A stretch of 64,000 nt of DNA. Source: Theropithecus gelada (Eukaryota; Chordata; Mammalia; Primates; Cercopithecidae). Each line of letters opens with the position of its first letter. Within the stretch, counting starts at the first letter, position 1. The position numbers were made by a program, and so were the translations under genes. The notes beneath the pieces are model-generated. The model ran no database searches and was not told where the DNA came from. It worked only from the letters and a program-made list of their open reading frames with translations. Below are positions 10,648 through 22,769 of the stretch, in pieces. The DNA lies in NCBI RefSeq assembly GCF_003255815.1, contig NC_037668.1, forward strand, positions 68,068,463-68,132,462. The letters are read 5' to 3'.

Positions 10648-10805
10648 TTTTTTTTTTTTTTTTTTTTGAGACAGGGTCTTGCTCTGCCGCCCAGGCTGGA
10701 GTGCAGTGGTGCAATTATAGCTCACTGTAGCCTCAGACTCAATCTATCCTCCCACTTAGCCTTCCAAAGTGCTGGGACTACAGGCATGTGCCACAGGACC
10801 CAGCC
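10648..10805 (-). mobile_element. Alu monomer (FLAM-like, antisense)
   Basis: Poly-T followed by a single Alu arm. It is flanked by tgaatattttc (10637-10647) and cgaatattttc (10813-10823). Confidence 0.8.
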
Positions 10806-11011
10806 ATGTTTTCGAATATTTTCAATCTGCAGTTGGTTGAATCCACAGATGCAGAATCCATTTCTAACAGAGGGCTGACTATACCTTTCTGATGACCTAA
10901 ATATTTGTGTCCACTATTGGGACACTCCTTTCTTAGTGTCAAGGTTTGTGAGAAATTAAGAGCTGTTTGATGGGCAAAGATGTATTTATTCATTTACTGG
11001 ATTGTTTGCAA

Positions 11012-11128
11012 TTGAGACAGGGTCTCACTATGTTTCTCAGGCTGGTTCTAACTCCTGGGCTCAAGGAGTCCTCCCGTCTCAGCCTCCCAAAGTGCTGGGA
11101 TTACAGGTGTGACACATCATACCCGGCA
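11012..11128 (-). mobile_element. Alu monomer fragment (antisense)
   Basis: Single-arm Alu match from gagacagggtctcactatgt to acccggca. Confidence 0.75.
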
Positions 11129-11329
11129 GAGCAAAGAGTTAAAAGTACAAGACATTTGATCATCTTGAGGAATATTTACCTCAGACTGAAACACCATATG
11201 AAATTCTAGAGTCTGACAGAAAGTGTAATAATTTTTTGCTTTTCCCTTCTTCTGCTACATCCTATCTCTGAAATGTTTCACCCCACCCAACACTGCCTGT
11301 GTTCCAACTCCTATTGTATATTTTAAAAT

Positions 11330-11990
11330 TTACATTTAAATTTACTTTTTGAAAAAAGTAGCACTTTCATGTAGTTCAAAATTCAAAAGGTCCAAAGGGG
11401 AATATGTACAGTATAAAATCATTCTCCTGTCCCTCATCTCTGAGCCACCATTTTCCCTCCCTGGAAGTAACCATTGTTGGCAATTTCTTTTCTTTTCCTT
11501 TTTTTTTTGTGTGAGACAGAGTTTTGCTTTTGTCGCCCAGGCTGGAGTGCAACGGCGAGATCTTGGCTCACTGTAACCTCTCCCTCCCGGGTTCAAGTGA
11601 TTCTCCTGCCTCAGCCTCCCAAGTAGCTGGGCGCCCTCTATTTTTAATAGAGATGGGGTTTCACCATGTTGGTCAGGCTGGCCTCGACCTCCTGACCTCA
11701 GGTGATCGACTCGCCTCGGCCTCCCAAAGTACTGGGATTACAGGTGTGAACCACCATACCTAGCCCATTGTTGGCAATTTCTTACGTGACTTTTAAGAGA
11801 TAATATATGCGTAGACAAACAACAACATTTAAATATGTTTCTTTGCAGTGCTTTTATGCAAACAGTAGCATATTACCCACAGCTCTTGACATCTGCATTT
11901 TTCAATCAACAGAACATGGAGAGCATTCACTTTCCATGAACATTGAGGAGTGCTTTGCTCTTTGAAGGTGTTTTCTAAGGCTACGACCAA
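11330..11990. repeat. Old L1M-like 3'-UTR fragment, interrupted by Alu
   Basis: The pieces at 11341-11489 and 11766-11950 join into one segment once the Alu and its target duplication are removed. The text (caaaattcaaaaggtcc, gtaaccattgttggcaattt) resembles old L1 3' ends. The family is uncertain. Confidence 0.45.
11490..11765 (-). mobile_element. AluS-type element (antisense), internally deleted
   Basis: Antisense Alu lacking about 30 bp around the arm junction (tagctgggcgccctctattt). The 18-bp duplication cattgttggcaatttctt is present at 11472-11489 and 11766-11783. Confidence 0.93.
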
Positions 11991-12051
11991 GTTATCTTGA
12001 TTAAGTTGAAATATATTCTTAAATGATTTGGAAGACACTGCTCTCTCTCTC

Positions 12052-12314
12052 TCTCTTTTTTTTGAGACGGAGTCTTGCTAAGTGCAATGGCGCTATTTTG
12101 GCTCACTGCAAACTCCACCTCCTGGGGTCAAGTTCTCCTGCCTCAGCCTCCTGAGTAGTGGGGATTACAGGCACCTGACTAACTTTTATATTTTTAGCAG
12201 AGACAAGGTTTCACCATGTTGTCAAGGCTGGTCTCGAACTCCTGACCTCAAGTGATCTGCCCACCTTGGCCTCCCAAAATGCTGGGATTACAGGCACAAG
12301 CCACCACGCCCAGT
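12052..12314 (-). mobile_element. AluS-type element (antisense), with deletions
   Basis: Starts after a (CT)n run at 12041-12054. Two short internal deletions are visible: the 'ccaggctggag' block and part of the arm junction. Confidence 0.85.
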
Positions 12315-12594
12315 GGACTCTGTTCTCTTTGAAGGCATCTTAGAAAGTGTCCTAGGCCCATAGACACATATAAGCCTACCGTTAAGATGGCAGAGAGGCA
12401 GAATAATGGAAGAGTCTGTAGACTTCGTGTTGAAACAGCTAGTTAAACTCCTTTACTTTGCCTATTGCAGCTTGGTGACCTGATTCCACATACACCTAAC
12501 TTTCTCAGTTTAATTTTCCTAGTTTGAAAAACGAAAGTGCTTTGTAAGCTAATGTGTTACACAAATGTCTGCATTATTTATTTTCACCATTGCT
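12315..12594. other. Intron 1, unassigned
   Basis: No feature was recognised in this short inter-Alu stretch. Confidence 0.4.
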
Positions 12595-12600
12595 GATCAT

Positions 12601-12610
<10 letters not shown>

Positions 12611-12632
<22 letters not shown>

Positions 12633-12913
12633 GAGACGGAGTCTCGCTCTGTAGCCCAGGCTGGAGTGCAGTGGCCGGATCTCAGCTCACTGCAAGCTCC
12701 GCCTCCCGGGTTCACGCCATTCTCCGGCCTCAGCCTCCCAAGTAGCTGGGACTACAGGCGCCCGCCACCTCGCCCGGCTATTTTTTGTATTTCTTAGTAG
12801 AGACGGGGTTTCACCGTGTTAGCCAGGATGGTCTTGATCTCCTGACCTCGTGATCCGCCCATCTCGGCCTCCCAAAGTGCTGGGATTACAGGCTTGAGCC
12901 ACCGCGCCCGGCC
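12611..12913 (-). mobile_element. AluY of Old World monkey type (antisense)
   Basis: Near-consensus, with target duplication gatcataaattttttt at 12595-12610 and 12915-12930. A poly-T of about 30. Confidence 0.94.
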
Positions 12914-13336
12914 AGATCATAAATTTTTTTATCTTGATTTTATTAGTTTTACTTTTGACTTTATTCCCTTAAGATAGTCTGGTTACTGGAAGCCACAGTT
13001 AGAATGACTCACCCAGTAATTCCCTAGTCTTTAAGCCAAAACCGTTTTCTATATATGGAGTTCTGGCATTTTTGCAAAAATGTGCTTTATGGTACCCTTG
13101 AGGATGGTCTCTGGATGTTTCCTGATTTCAAACTCGTATGGAAGATTAGACCAGGGAACTTCTTTGTGTAGAAATTTTCTCATAGTTGTCTTAAATTTCA
13201 ACTCTTGTACATTAATCTTTAGCTTTGCTTTACATTTGTTTTCTGTTGATAGCCAAGTCATTACTTATTAAATATTCCTTAGAAATGAACTTTCCTATCA
13301 ATTTTAAATTATTTTAGCTGTATCTGTGGCACTTTT

Positions 13337-13628
13337 TTTTTCTTTTGAGATGGAGTCTCGCTCTGTTGCCCAGGCTGGAGTGCAGTGGTGCAGTCTTGGC
13401 TCACTGCAACCTCCGCTTCCCAGGTTCAAGCAATTCTCCTGCCTCAGCCTCCCGAGTAGCTGGGATTACAGGCTCCGTCCACCACACCCAGCTAATATTT
13501 TGTATTTTTAGTAGAGACAGAGTTTCATCATATTGGCCAGACTGGTCTCGAACCCCTGACCTCAGGTGATCCGCCCACCTTAGCCTCTCAAAGTGCTGGG
13601 ATTACAGGCGTGAGCCACCACGTTCAGT
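13337..13628 (-). mobile_element. AluS-type element (antisense)
   Basis: Full-length. The flanks share ctgtggcac followed by T-rich sequence. Confidence 0.92.
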
Positions 13629-13984
13629 CTGTGGCACCTTTTAAAAAGTAAAAATTCCAATGGAGCTAAACAACAGAAGGAGTTCTGCTTCCATTTCTAG
13701 TTGTTAAATGCCTTTCTCTAGCCAAGATCACATACATTTCTGGGTTTTTATAGCTAGTGCACTGTAACTCTGACAGTCATGCTTAGATTGATACAGTTTT
13801 ACTGAAAGTGATTTATCAAAATCCCCATTAGATTGTCTTTTAATGTCAACATATTAAACCTGTTCCCTGAGAGATACTTTCGTATTTGTTCTCCTTGCCC
13901 TTTAAATATCATTTGGTGCCAGTGAGATGAAGAATAGAAAATGTAATATCTTTTAGGGGAACTTCGCAAGCCTGAGATCCCCTA

Positions 13985-14345
13985 CTACATATAGTCATTC
14001 AGAAAATGTTTCTTAAGCACTTACTACCTACTTTTTCTCAGACATTGTACCAGGATATATAGATTAAAAGAAAAGGTTTTTGGTCTCAAGGATTTTACGG
14101 TCTAATGGGGAAGCAGATGTGTACAAATATAAATGATGCAATATAGAAATTATTGTGGCATGGTATACAGGGAGAAATGAAAGCACTGAAGAAGGCAAAG
14201 AAGTCTTCCTCAGGAAGTCATGGCTTCAAAGAGAAAAGTAGGCTGTGTCTTAAAGGATAAGCATGATTTGCCAAGTGAATTTAGGGAACTTTGCATTCTA
14301 GGAAGAGGGAACAAAATGTGTAAAGCCTCCGAGGTACACTGTTTT
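13985..14345 (-). repeat. L2 fragment (antisense)
   Basis: Begins tcattcagaaaatgtttctt and aagcacttactacctac, which is the reverse complement of the L2 3' end. It continues into 'ggaagagggaacaaaatgtg'. A (TG)n run (14345-14361) follows. Confidence 0.75.
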
Positions 14346-14364
14346 GTGTGTGTGTGTGTGTGGG

Positions 14365-15550
14365 GGGATTCTTTAGTATATTTTGACTGCATTTTGAGGA
14401 GTGATGAGGAGTAGAGTTTGATAGGTAGTTAGGATCCTGTAAGGTTAAAACCTGAGCTCTGTGGTTGACTTGCTCCGTGACATAGAGATTTTGAATATGC
14501 ACTATGCTTTAGACTTCCTGTTGTATAAGAAGCCCATAGTATTGTAGGTCCACCTGCTATTCACATGGGGTTATAAATATTGCAGGCATGAAACGCTTCC
14601 TAATTGCTGAATAGTAAGAAAGGTCTGAGCACGGTGCCCATAAATTCTCCATTGAAATGTACCTTTGTGGGTACGTTAAATTATTTTAGCATAAGTCTAG
14701 TGAAGTGCCAGAAGTAGATATTATGTTATTTCTGGAGCTCATGATGTTGATTTTTGAGGCTGAACATGCTCTTAGGCTCAAGCAGGTCATATTTGGAATA
14801 CCTGATGTGTGCTCCTGGTTGCTCAGTGCTTAGGATGCATAAACAGGTAGCAGCAGTCTCATCTCTCAGTATATATACTTTTCAGCAAATCTTTTTTTTT
14901 CTAGATAAATTAGAAAACTACCTTCTTTCTGCATTTTTCATCTGATGTCATTATGGTATGTAGGTGGCAGCTTTCTTGGGCACAGTTGTCTATATAACTG
15001 TTCACCACATGAGTCATTGTCTGTTTCTGTTCTTCTGCCTGAAAATTCCATCTTGGAAATTGTGTCATGCAATCAGTGACTGCAACATTCTACTTGTTAT
15101 GTACATTACCACTGGCTGTATATGTTATGCTGATGGACTCTACTTGCGCTACAGAGAAGGAATAAAGTGACTTATTAAATTGAGTCAGACTCAGTTCCTC
15201 CAAATGGTATTTCCTGTAAAAATGATGCCAAGCAAGAATCTGCATAAAACATACATATGCTTTACACTGTAAGCACACAGTGCCTATCTTTTGTTATTGT
15301 GTCTGTTTAAATCCTTATCACAGTTGTACTCCTGTTTGATCAAGTGGCCAGTTTAACTAGATACTAGCTTTGAAGAAGTTCTGTATTGGCCCCTGGAATG
15401 TGACAGTTCATACCACATTGAAAAGGTAAGAACCAAGTCTTTGTAGAGTAGAACACCTTAAAGTTAATCCACTTTTATCAAATTCCTCTATTGTTAAAGC
15501 AACAGTCCTGTATTGGCTAATTTTAAAAATTGTAATGTGCCACACTTTAC
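14365..15550. other. Intron 1, unassigned
   Basis: No recognised repeat or exon. The short frames seen have no homology I recognise. Confidence 0.4.
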
Positions 15551-15554
15551 CCGT

Positions 15555-15685
15555 CCCTAGAATGTAAGCTAGGGGACAGGGGTCTATACCTGTTTTGTTC
15601 ACTGTAGTATTCCCAGCACCTAGAACAGTGCTTGGCACAGACCAAGCTCTCAGTAAATATTTGTTTGAATGCATGAATTGATTTT
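15555..15685 (+). repeat. L2 3' end
   Basis: Sense LINE-2 tail: tgttttgttcactgtagtat, cccagcacctagaacagtgc and cagtaaatatttgtttgaat. Confidence 0.85.
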
Positions 15686-15689
15686 GTCA

Positions 15690-16660
15690 TCTGTAAATGT
15701 TTTGTTTCATATTAGAAGATACCTTTTCTAGGTTATCTGAATAATTGTTTTAATTCTTAGGAAAGCTATTAATTTTCTGAAAAATAAGTTTTGAAATATG
15801 TTTGGAAGGCCCTATGTCAGTCAAGGACCAGTTGGGAACAGAAGCCACTGTTGGTCTTATAAGCAGAGGGAATTTAAAATAGGGAATAGGTTACACAGTT
15901 GCTAGAAAAGCCAAGAAGCTAAACGGGCTGGTGAGGCACCCCATCGATTAGCAATGCCTGGGAACTACTGTGCCCACAAGGAAAATAGACGGTGCACTGG
16001 TGTCACCAAGGGCTGGAAGTCCCTGTGGTCTGGTGTGAGCGGAAGCATGGAAAGAGGAGCTGTCTGGTGAGAGCTGGAACTAGGCCGAGTGAGAGAGTGT
16101 ATTACCCTGGCTGCTCCCTGCTCCTGCCTCTTATCCTCGTCAGTGCCTCCCGTTGATGGAACTTATCCCGAAATCAGTTGGCAAAGGGAGCCTGGGAGAT
16201 GTAGTTCCCTGTGATCCCAGCGCAAACAGGCAAAGACACAAAGGCACTGAATTCTCCAAGATGTAATTTCTTTCCCCTTATAGTATTTGAATTATTTTGG
16301 ACAAGAGAACAGAAGGTTTTCCGGCGGATACAACATTGAGTGCTTCTAAAGGATCTTGACTGTTGGTGAAACAATTATTAGTCCCAGGAAGTAATGTAAC
16401 AACTCAGTCATAGTTTATATACTTAGGGGGTATGACTAGGCAAATTGGCTCCTATATTGAAATATATTTGACTGTTGGCTGCTGCCAGGAGCAACTTAGG
16501 TTACTCAGAAAATAAGTTCCCACCCTGTCAATTCTGAGAAGTCTTAGGTATGGTGTATCCACATTGAGTACATCTACAACTGGACAGCTTGAATTAATAA
16601 CACAGAAGCCATACACAGAGAATGTTGAAGATTGCAGCCTTAAAACATGGTACAGCTCAC
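15690..16660. other. Intron 1, unassigned; part looks like an ancient repeat
   Basis: The section 15810-16215 is more GC-rich and ends in 'gggagatgtagttccc', reminiscent of an old repeat I cannot name. No exon is evident. Confidence 0.35.
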
Positions 16661-16662
16661 TC

Positions 16663-16975
16663 TTTTTTTTTTTTTCTTTCATTTTTTTGGAGACAGAGTC
16701 TTGCTCTGTTGCCCAGGCTGGAGTGCTTTGATGCCATCTCAGCTCACTGCCATCTCTGACTCCCGGGTTCAAGTGATTCTCATGCCTCAGCCTTCCAGGT
16801 AGCTGGGATTATAAGTGTGTGCCTCCATGCTCAGCTAATTATTTGTATTTTTAGAGTAGAGACAGGGTCTCACCACATTGGCCAGGCTGGTCTCAAACTC
16901 CTGGCCTCAAGTGATCCGCCCTCCTTGGCCTCCCAAAGTGCTGGGATTGCAGACGTGAGCCACCAAGCCCGGGCC
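16663..16975 (-). mobile_element. AluS/J-type element (antisense)
   Basis: Full-length diverged Alu. Flanks are cagctcactcttt and cagctcagtcttt. Confidence 0.88.
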
Positions 16976-17769
16976 TCAGCTCAGTCTTTTCTTTATAGTT
17001 AAGGTGACTGTGGTGTGGCTGTTTTATCTTGTGCTGCATGTCAGTTTGACTAGTCTTACTGATTTGTTTGTTTTACCCCACAACTTCAGATAAGTTTGCA
17101 GTGGGTGAGGCAGGCAAGATCACTGGGTCTGTTTTCTTCTACCCTGACCTGAAAAAATATTTTGTCTTGTAAGGAATGTTGCTGCTGCTCCATTTAAGGG
17201 CAGAGCTTTCCAAGTTGTGGCTACTTGTTTTCTTCTTGATTATAAAAGTGTCTAATGAGTTATATGAGACAAGTTCAGCCCTTTCTAGAAGTGCTTTTTT
17301 TGTCAATCAGGTCACCTGCATTTGGGCCCTTGCTATATTAATGGAATTGGTGGAATTAGGCCAGCAGAGTTTTCAGTGCAGTGTGAGTATGTTTGCTTTT
17401 AGGCTGTTACTTCCCACGGAGGCCACAGATAAAGGACTCTCATTGTTTGAGTGAAGTTACCAACTGTAACAATTGCATAGGTTTCCTTGTTTCTTTCTTT
17501 TCTCCAAAAAACTCATTTCCTCTTGGCAGGCGGTTACTATAATTCACAGGTGTAATGAAAATGTAATTTGGGATTTGAAAAAGCGTATCAGACTGCTTTC
17601 CAGAGTACCGGTTCTTTTCAACTGGTCCATTTCAACTTAAGAGATCCATCTATGCATTTTTGAAGCTTCACATTTAATAAACATAATATTTCACTGCTAT
17701 GTTTGACTATTCCGTTTCCTACACTTTCTCCTTCCCTACCCCACTCTTCTGGATCCTGTTTCCCCACAG

Positions 17770-17872
17770 GCTTTGTGAATGCCGGTCCACTGATGGCTGA
17801 ACTGCAGGTCTCTCCCCAGTGGACAGCCCCAGAGATGAGCCAGATCTGCCTCAGCTGTGGCCATCCGTCAGC
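17770..17872 (+). other. Candidate cassette exon in SMAP2 intron 1
   Basis: A 103-nt segment follows a long pyrimidine-rich tract (17709-17765) and a clean cag acceptor (17767-17769). It ends at AGC|gtaagg (17873). Joined after exon 1 it stays open through all 34 codons. Because 103 is not a multiple of three, it shifts exon 2 and brings in a stop at 38824-38826. Used as a 5' exon it would leave Met81 in exon 3 as an in-frame restart. Whether it is ever spliced in cannot be told from sequence. Confidence 0.4.
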
Positions 17873-19600
17873 GTAAGGTTGCTCTGGTGGTCGTCTTCAG
17901 TTTGTCCAGCTCTTCCCCTTATCCCCCATCCTCCCTCATGTGTGGCTGAAGCTTGCCCTGGAATCCCTCCTTTGTAGCATGTCACTGGGTAGTAGTAGAA
18001 TTTTATTATTGTTGCTTCTTTTCATTTTCAATTAATGTTAAGTGATTCTCTGACAAGTTTTGTTGACATAGCCCTCTTTTCCCCTCAGTTTACAGATTTC
18101 CTGTAGGAATTCTGGTTTGCTTTTAAATACATATAGAATACAGTTTATTTAAGTTCTGGATTTCATAAGCTCACTTGGAAAATGCTTTTTTTAAAAAAAA
18201 AAATTTCAGGTCGAAGCTTCCAAGAAGAAATTTCTTAATCTGAAACAACGAGAACTGGGTTCCTCAGGCCTCATGTCATTTCCCCTCACCCACAAACCAA
18301 ATGTGTAATGCTCTCATTTTATGATGTGTTGAAACAGTGAAGCAAATGCGAGAGGGGGAGAGACCTACTCTCAGCTGTAGCTGATAAGCGTGTCCTAGCA
18401 TGGTGATTTGAGCAATTAGAGCACCTTTTCTTTTCCTTTTCTTCAAATAGCCATGCTGTCTTTTGCAGCAGTTGCTGGTGATGGAAGACCATAAATCCCC
18501 AGGCTCTGTCTACCACAGAGCTTACATCTTTAGATGTGGGTTTACATGTTAATCCTGCAGTGTTACTTCACCTCATTGGTCCGAAGTGCACACACAGTAT
18601 ATTTTGTTGTTTAACTTCCTCTTTTCTTGTCTGACTGGAAGTCCCCAAATGTGTGGATTTAGAAAATAGTTCTCTAGTGTTTCTAGTTTTGAGTTAAGGA
18701 AATTTTGTCTGAATATTATTTAGGTGGTTGTTTTTGTTCTATGCCTTCAAAAATAATTTCGTACAGGATTTTCTGTGTGAACTGGTGACATCATATGCTG
18801 TAGTGTAAAGCTTGTAGAGAAGGGGGCATCGGTGTATTTTTGTTGTTGTTGACACTTTATCACTCCTTGTAACTGACACAAACCCTGAGAAGAGAAACAG
18901 GAAGGAAACTCCCTGTTCTTACCATGATGCTTTTGTTCAAAATAGCTGAAAACAGCAGAGCTGACGGAAACCAATTTGAGTGTGACAGCTGATTTGAGAA
19001 GGAAAGAATTAAGAGATGCAGGTGCTTCTGCTATGTTGAAATCATTTTTACTGAAAGATTAGCTGTTTGGAACAGGGATTGACTTTGTCTCTCTGAAAGT
19101 AGGCATGAAGAGTTCGGTTAGAGGAACTGTTACAGATGGAGGAGAAACTTGAGGAAAGGTCTTGCCTGTAGTGTGACTACAGTATTAATATTCCCAGATT
19201 ATATGAAAGAGAAAGGAAGCTTCATTAAATGCAACATTGGAATCAGGAAGACTCCAGCTTGGCTCCTCTGAGCATTCTAACTTGTTCTGAGTCTAGTCTC
19301 AACAGAAGTAGCCTGACACAAGTGGCTCAGATCAAGGGTCCATATTATGGGCAGAGTAAAAATAGGTCCCAGTTTCATTAGACTTCTCATACATTTAAGG
19401 AAAGAAAGATTTGTTGCCATAGTTGTTTTCTGTCTTACGGGATTTTAGGAGCTGGGGAGATGGGAGGATCCCTGTGCTTATAATCAGTAAATGCTGGTTG
19501 TTTTTTTTAAACAACAACAACAACTTTATCTTTTATGATTATGAAACCTATACCCCATGATAAAAATCACTGGAAAGTATGAAAAATATAATGATGCTGA
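17873..19600. other. Intron 1, low-repeat stretch
   Basis: About 1.7 kb with no Alu and no other recognised element. No coding frame of note. Confidence 0.45.
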
Positions 19601-19617
19601 AGGTATTTTTCATAATT

Positions 19618-19914
19618 CTTTTTTTTTTTTTGAGACAAGGTCTCTCGCTCTGTCACCCAAGCTGGAGTACAGTGGCACAATCTCAGCTCACTGCAACCTC
19701 TGTCTACCAGGCTCAAGCAGTTCTTCTGGCTAAGCCTTCCGAGTAGCTGGGACTACAGGTGCACACCACCACGCCCAGCTAATTTTTGTATTTTTAGTAC
19801 AGACAGGGTTTTGCCATGTTGCCCAGGCTAGTCTCAAACTCTGAGCTCACATCATCTGCCTGCCTCGGCCTGCCAGAGTGCCGGGATTACAGGCGTCAAC
19901 CATCACACCCAGCC
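19618..19914 (-). mobile_element. AluS-type element (antisense)
   Basis: Full-length. Flanks repeat atttttcataattctt and atttttcataattttt. Confidence 0.92.
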
Positions 19915-19919
19915 TTATT

Positions 19920-21985
19920 TTTCATAATTTTTATCACCCATTTACTTAAGCTTATACCATAACGATTTTATATCATTCGTTTTGCTTAACATTTATTATA
20001 AGCTTATTTCATGATGTTAAAAACATTTAAATATCTTTTTTGTATCCCATCATTAGAATATGTCATTATTATCTCTTGCCCAATTGTTAATATTTGAGTT
20101 TTCAACTTTTCAACAATACAAATAAGGAAGTATAAATTTTTGTGGTGTTGTTAGAGTGATGGGTTATTTATGTGTTCAGATTTGAGTAGTCAAGTGGGCC
20201 CTCTAATTGAAAAAGTTACCAGGGGGATTCTCTGGGTTGAGCCCACGTAGAGACGGCTTTGCTCTGGGCGTTATTCTGAACTGCTTCATTGCAGTAGATG
20301 TCTGCTAAGGCAAGGAATGGGGAACTTGGGAGAACCCTGGTTTCTCCATAAGGGACGTAAGGAACATAAGGGACATAAGGAGCATAAAGAACAGCTTTAT
20401 GGGTCATATCACAGCAAGATGGGCCGGCACTTTCACATCATATACCTGATGTGCGGAAATACCCTTGTGCCAATGACTAGCATCTTAGGTTGTTGATATA
20501 GTCCTCATTGACTTAAACTTAGTCCTCTAGGAAGATGGATTAGAGGTCCTACATTAGTAGAAAGGAGGTAACAGCTACTGCATTATTATTTCTTTTGAAG
20601 AAGGGCCTTAGACTGGAAATGAAGACAGGGACTGTGTTTTCACATCTATCTGCATACCTAGTGCACAGTGTCTGGCACATAGTGTCTGTGTCCCTGTTAT
20701 GAGCAGCATTATTCTATTAATGTGTGTTCAGGTCATCTACTTTGTTTTGTTTTTTGATAGTCACCCTCATACTATTAGCCCAGATAGCTGAAGATCTGTG
20801 ACAGTCCAAGAAGCTGAACAGGTGAATCTCATGGTTGCTTTGTGGTAATTGCTTCTTTGTGCCATTTCATTTCTGTGCTTCTGCCACCTGTGCTGCTTTG
20901 AAAGCTGGAGCTAGACATGAAGCGAATCCTCTGCCCTCTCAGTAGGAGGTTTTGGTGTGACACATCGTCTTGGGAAAAATGTAGCATGAAGTGTGAAACA
21001 GGAGGCTGAAATAGCAGCCCTTTAGCCCTTTTGTGGGATGGAAGTAAATATTTAGACATTGTTCTCAGGTGCTGTGGAATTTAATAGCCTTGCAGCAGTT
21101 TTAGAAACTCTCCTTGTGCCCAATGGAACAGGTTTGTTTAATTTAAAGAATCTTACTTGGGCTTTTTTGAAATTGTGATACCCCTCCCCCTGCCTTTCCC
21201 TTACCCTGCCCCGCCAGACTTTCCCTGGGTTCATCTGCCTAATGTTCCCTTTGCAGGATCTTTCTATTCACTGGTATCTTTGCCCCACCCCCTTGTGCCA
21301 TATCTTTGACCTCTACCTCATTGTATTCTATTCTGAAACACCTAGGTTTTGAAACATCGTGGTGAATGTTTTCCTTTTCAAAGGGCAAATCTCCATCTTT
21401 TGCTCTCCTCCCTTAAGCCAGGGCTGTTTTGATGACTGATATTCAGCACCCACTGGACTAACCAACCATCTGTACTTTGATCCCAGAATTCATTCTGATT
21501 CTGCTGTTTGTTTAGAACTGGAAGCTCTCTAGCTTGTTTGGATGTGGTTGTGATTCAGTGAAACTGGCACTGATTTTCCATCTGTTTGCCGTTGGTTGGG
21601 ACTTCCCCAGTGTGTTAGGAAAGCTGCTGTGCTGAGTTGCGAAGAGAAATTCGCATGTCCGTGGTCTTGTACAAGGGCTCATTTGCTTACTTAGAAGGTT
21701 TTGTGTAGAGCCTCTGCCTGGGTGAAAGACATGAGCTTCCCTGGAAACAATGGAAAAACATTTTCTGCCTGGCCACTCTGTCTTGAGCTCTAGTACGTTA
21801 CACTGTTTTTCCCTTCTGGGCTTCTTTTTGAGGAAGGGGAGTGTGGATGGGAGGAACTTCGTCTTCACAAACAGTCTCAGATTCTCAGGAGCAGAGAGTA
21901 AATTGTATGTTGTAACTTAAAAAAAAAAAAAAGAACACCTAAAGAACAAGATATCAATTTCGTGACCATTATTGAGCATCTACTA
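19920..21985. other. Intron 1, mostly unassigned
   Basis: Contains a short L2-like tail at about 20625-20690 (cacagtgtctggcacatagt) and a 9-bp tandem repeat (20347-20391). The 118-codon antisense frame at 21512-21868 has no recognisable homology. Confidence 0.4.
20347..20391. repeat. 9-bp tandem repeat, about five units
   Basis: Units such as cataaggga, cgtaaggaa, cataaggga, cataaggag and cataaagaa. On the minus strand it reads as a YVP tripeptide repeat, which is coincidental. Confidence 0.7.
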
Positions 21986-22034
21986 TGTATAACACACATT
22001 TGGGTGTGTAAAGGTGATTCTAAGTTCAGTCCAG

Positions 22035-22145
22035 CGGATTCTTTCTTCTGTGAACTTGGGCAAATGGCTTGACCTCTCTAGGCCTTAGTTTCTCCAACTG
22101 TGCTTAGACTAGATCATTCCTAAGGTTTGTTACAATTTTAGAATT
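22035..22145 (+). repeat. MIR fragment
   Basis: Sense MIR core: gtgaacttgggcaaatggct, tgacctctctaggcc and ttagtttctccaactgtgc. Confidence 0.75.
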
Positions 22146-22262
22146 TTATACTCTAAATGTGTATCTGTTTGTTACAGAACAAGAGAAGAGGCCTTTCCAC
22201 AAAACTGACATATTCTTATGTCTCACTTCAAACTAAATGGCTTAAAAATGGTTCCTCTAGAG

Positions 22263-22477
22263 CAGGATTTCTCAACCTCAGACTATTGACATTTTGGGTA
22301 ATTCCTTGTGGGCACTGTCCAGGGCATTTTAGAATGTTTAGAAGCCAGCATTCCTATCCTCTGCCCACTAGATGCCAGTAGGACTTCCCCACCCCTCTGC
22401 CAGTTGTGACAACCAAAAGTGTCTCTAGACATCAGCATTGCCCCTTGAGGGGAAATTGTTTCTGTTGGGAGCCATTG
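22263..22477 (+). mobile_element. MER20 (hAT-Charlie MITE)
   Basis: Recognisable MER20 text: gatttctcaacctcagacta, cactagatgccagtaggact and gttgtgacaaccaaaagtgt. Flanks ctctagag and gtctagag form an 8-bp hAT duplication with one mismatch. Confidence 0.85.
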
Positions 22478-22639
22478 GTCTAGAGGGACAAAGATGAGAC
22501 TATTTGAATATGGGCTGTTTTTAATACCAGTTTTCATATTGTTCCACTATTGCTTATTCCCTGTTTAATCAGTAAGCATGTATCAAGTGTGTACTATACA
22601 CCGAGCCGACACTTGATTATGAGCGACTTTAATGACCAT

Positions 22640-22769
22640 GTCAAATTTATAAATGTTGACTCCACCTGGCCAACTTTGAAATGATTGCCCAGCTGTTAGC
22701 TCTGCAGTCCCTATACGCCTACACCCACCAGCCTGCTGTTAGCCTTGGTCAGGGTAATGATTGAAATGT
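22640..22769 (+). repeat. Local direct repeat, copy 1
   Basis: About 130 bp containing actttgaaatgattgcccag and ctgttagctctgcagtccct, matching 23577-23707 at roughly three quarters of positions. The family is unknown. Confidence 0.75.

Larger units (their letters stand above)
10048..10881 (+). mobile_element. Tigger-type (TcMar) MITE, split by two Alus
   Basis: Imperfect terminal inverted repeats (left CAGTTGTCCTTTGG, right CAGAGGGCTGACTA) are flanked by TA on both sides, the target duplication of Tc1/mariner elements. The interior 'aaatcatctctagattactt' is one I associate with Tigger-derived MITEs. The element is interrupted by an AluY (10116-10416) and an older Alu monomer (10648-10805). 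Non-autonomous, with no transposase. Confidence 0.8.

Noticed and set aside
20347..20391. YVP repeat peptide on the minus strand
   Set aside because: A consequence of a 9-bp tandem DNA repeat in intron 1. No gene context.
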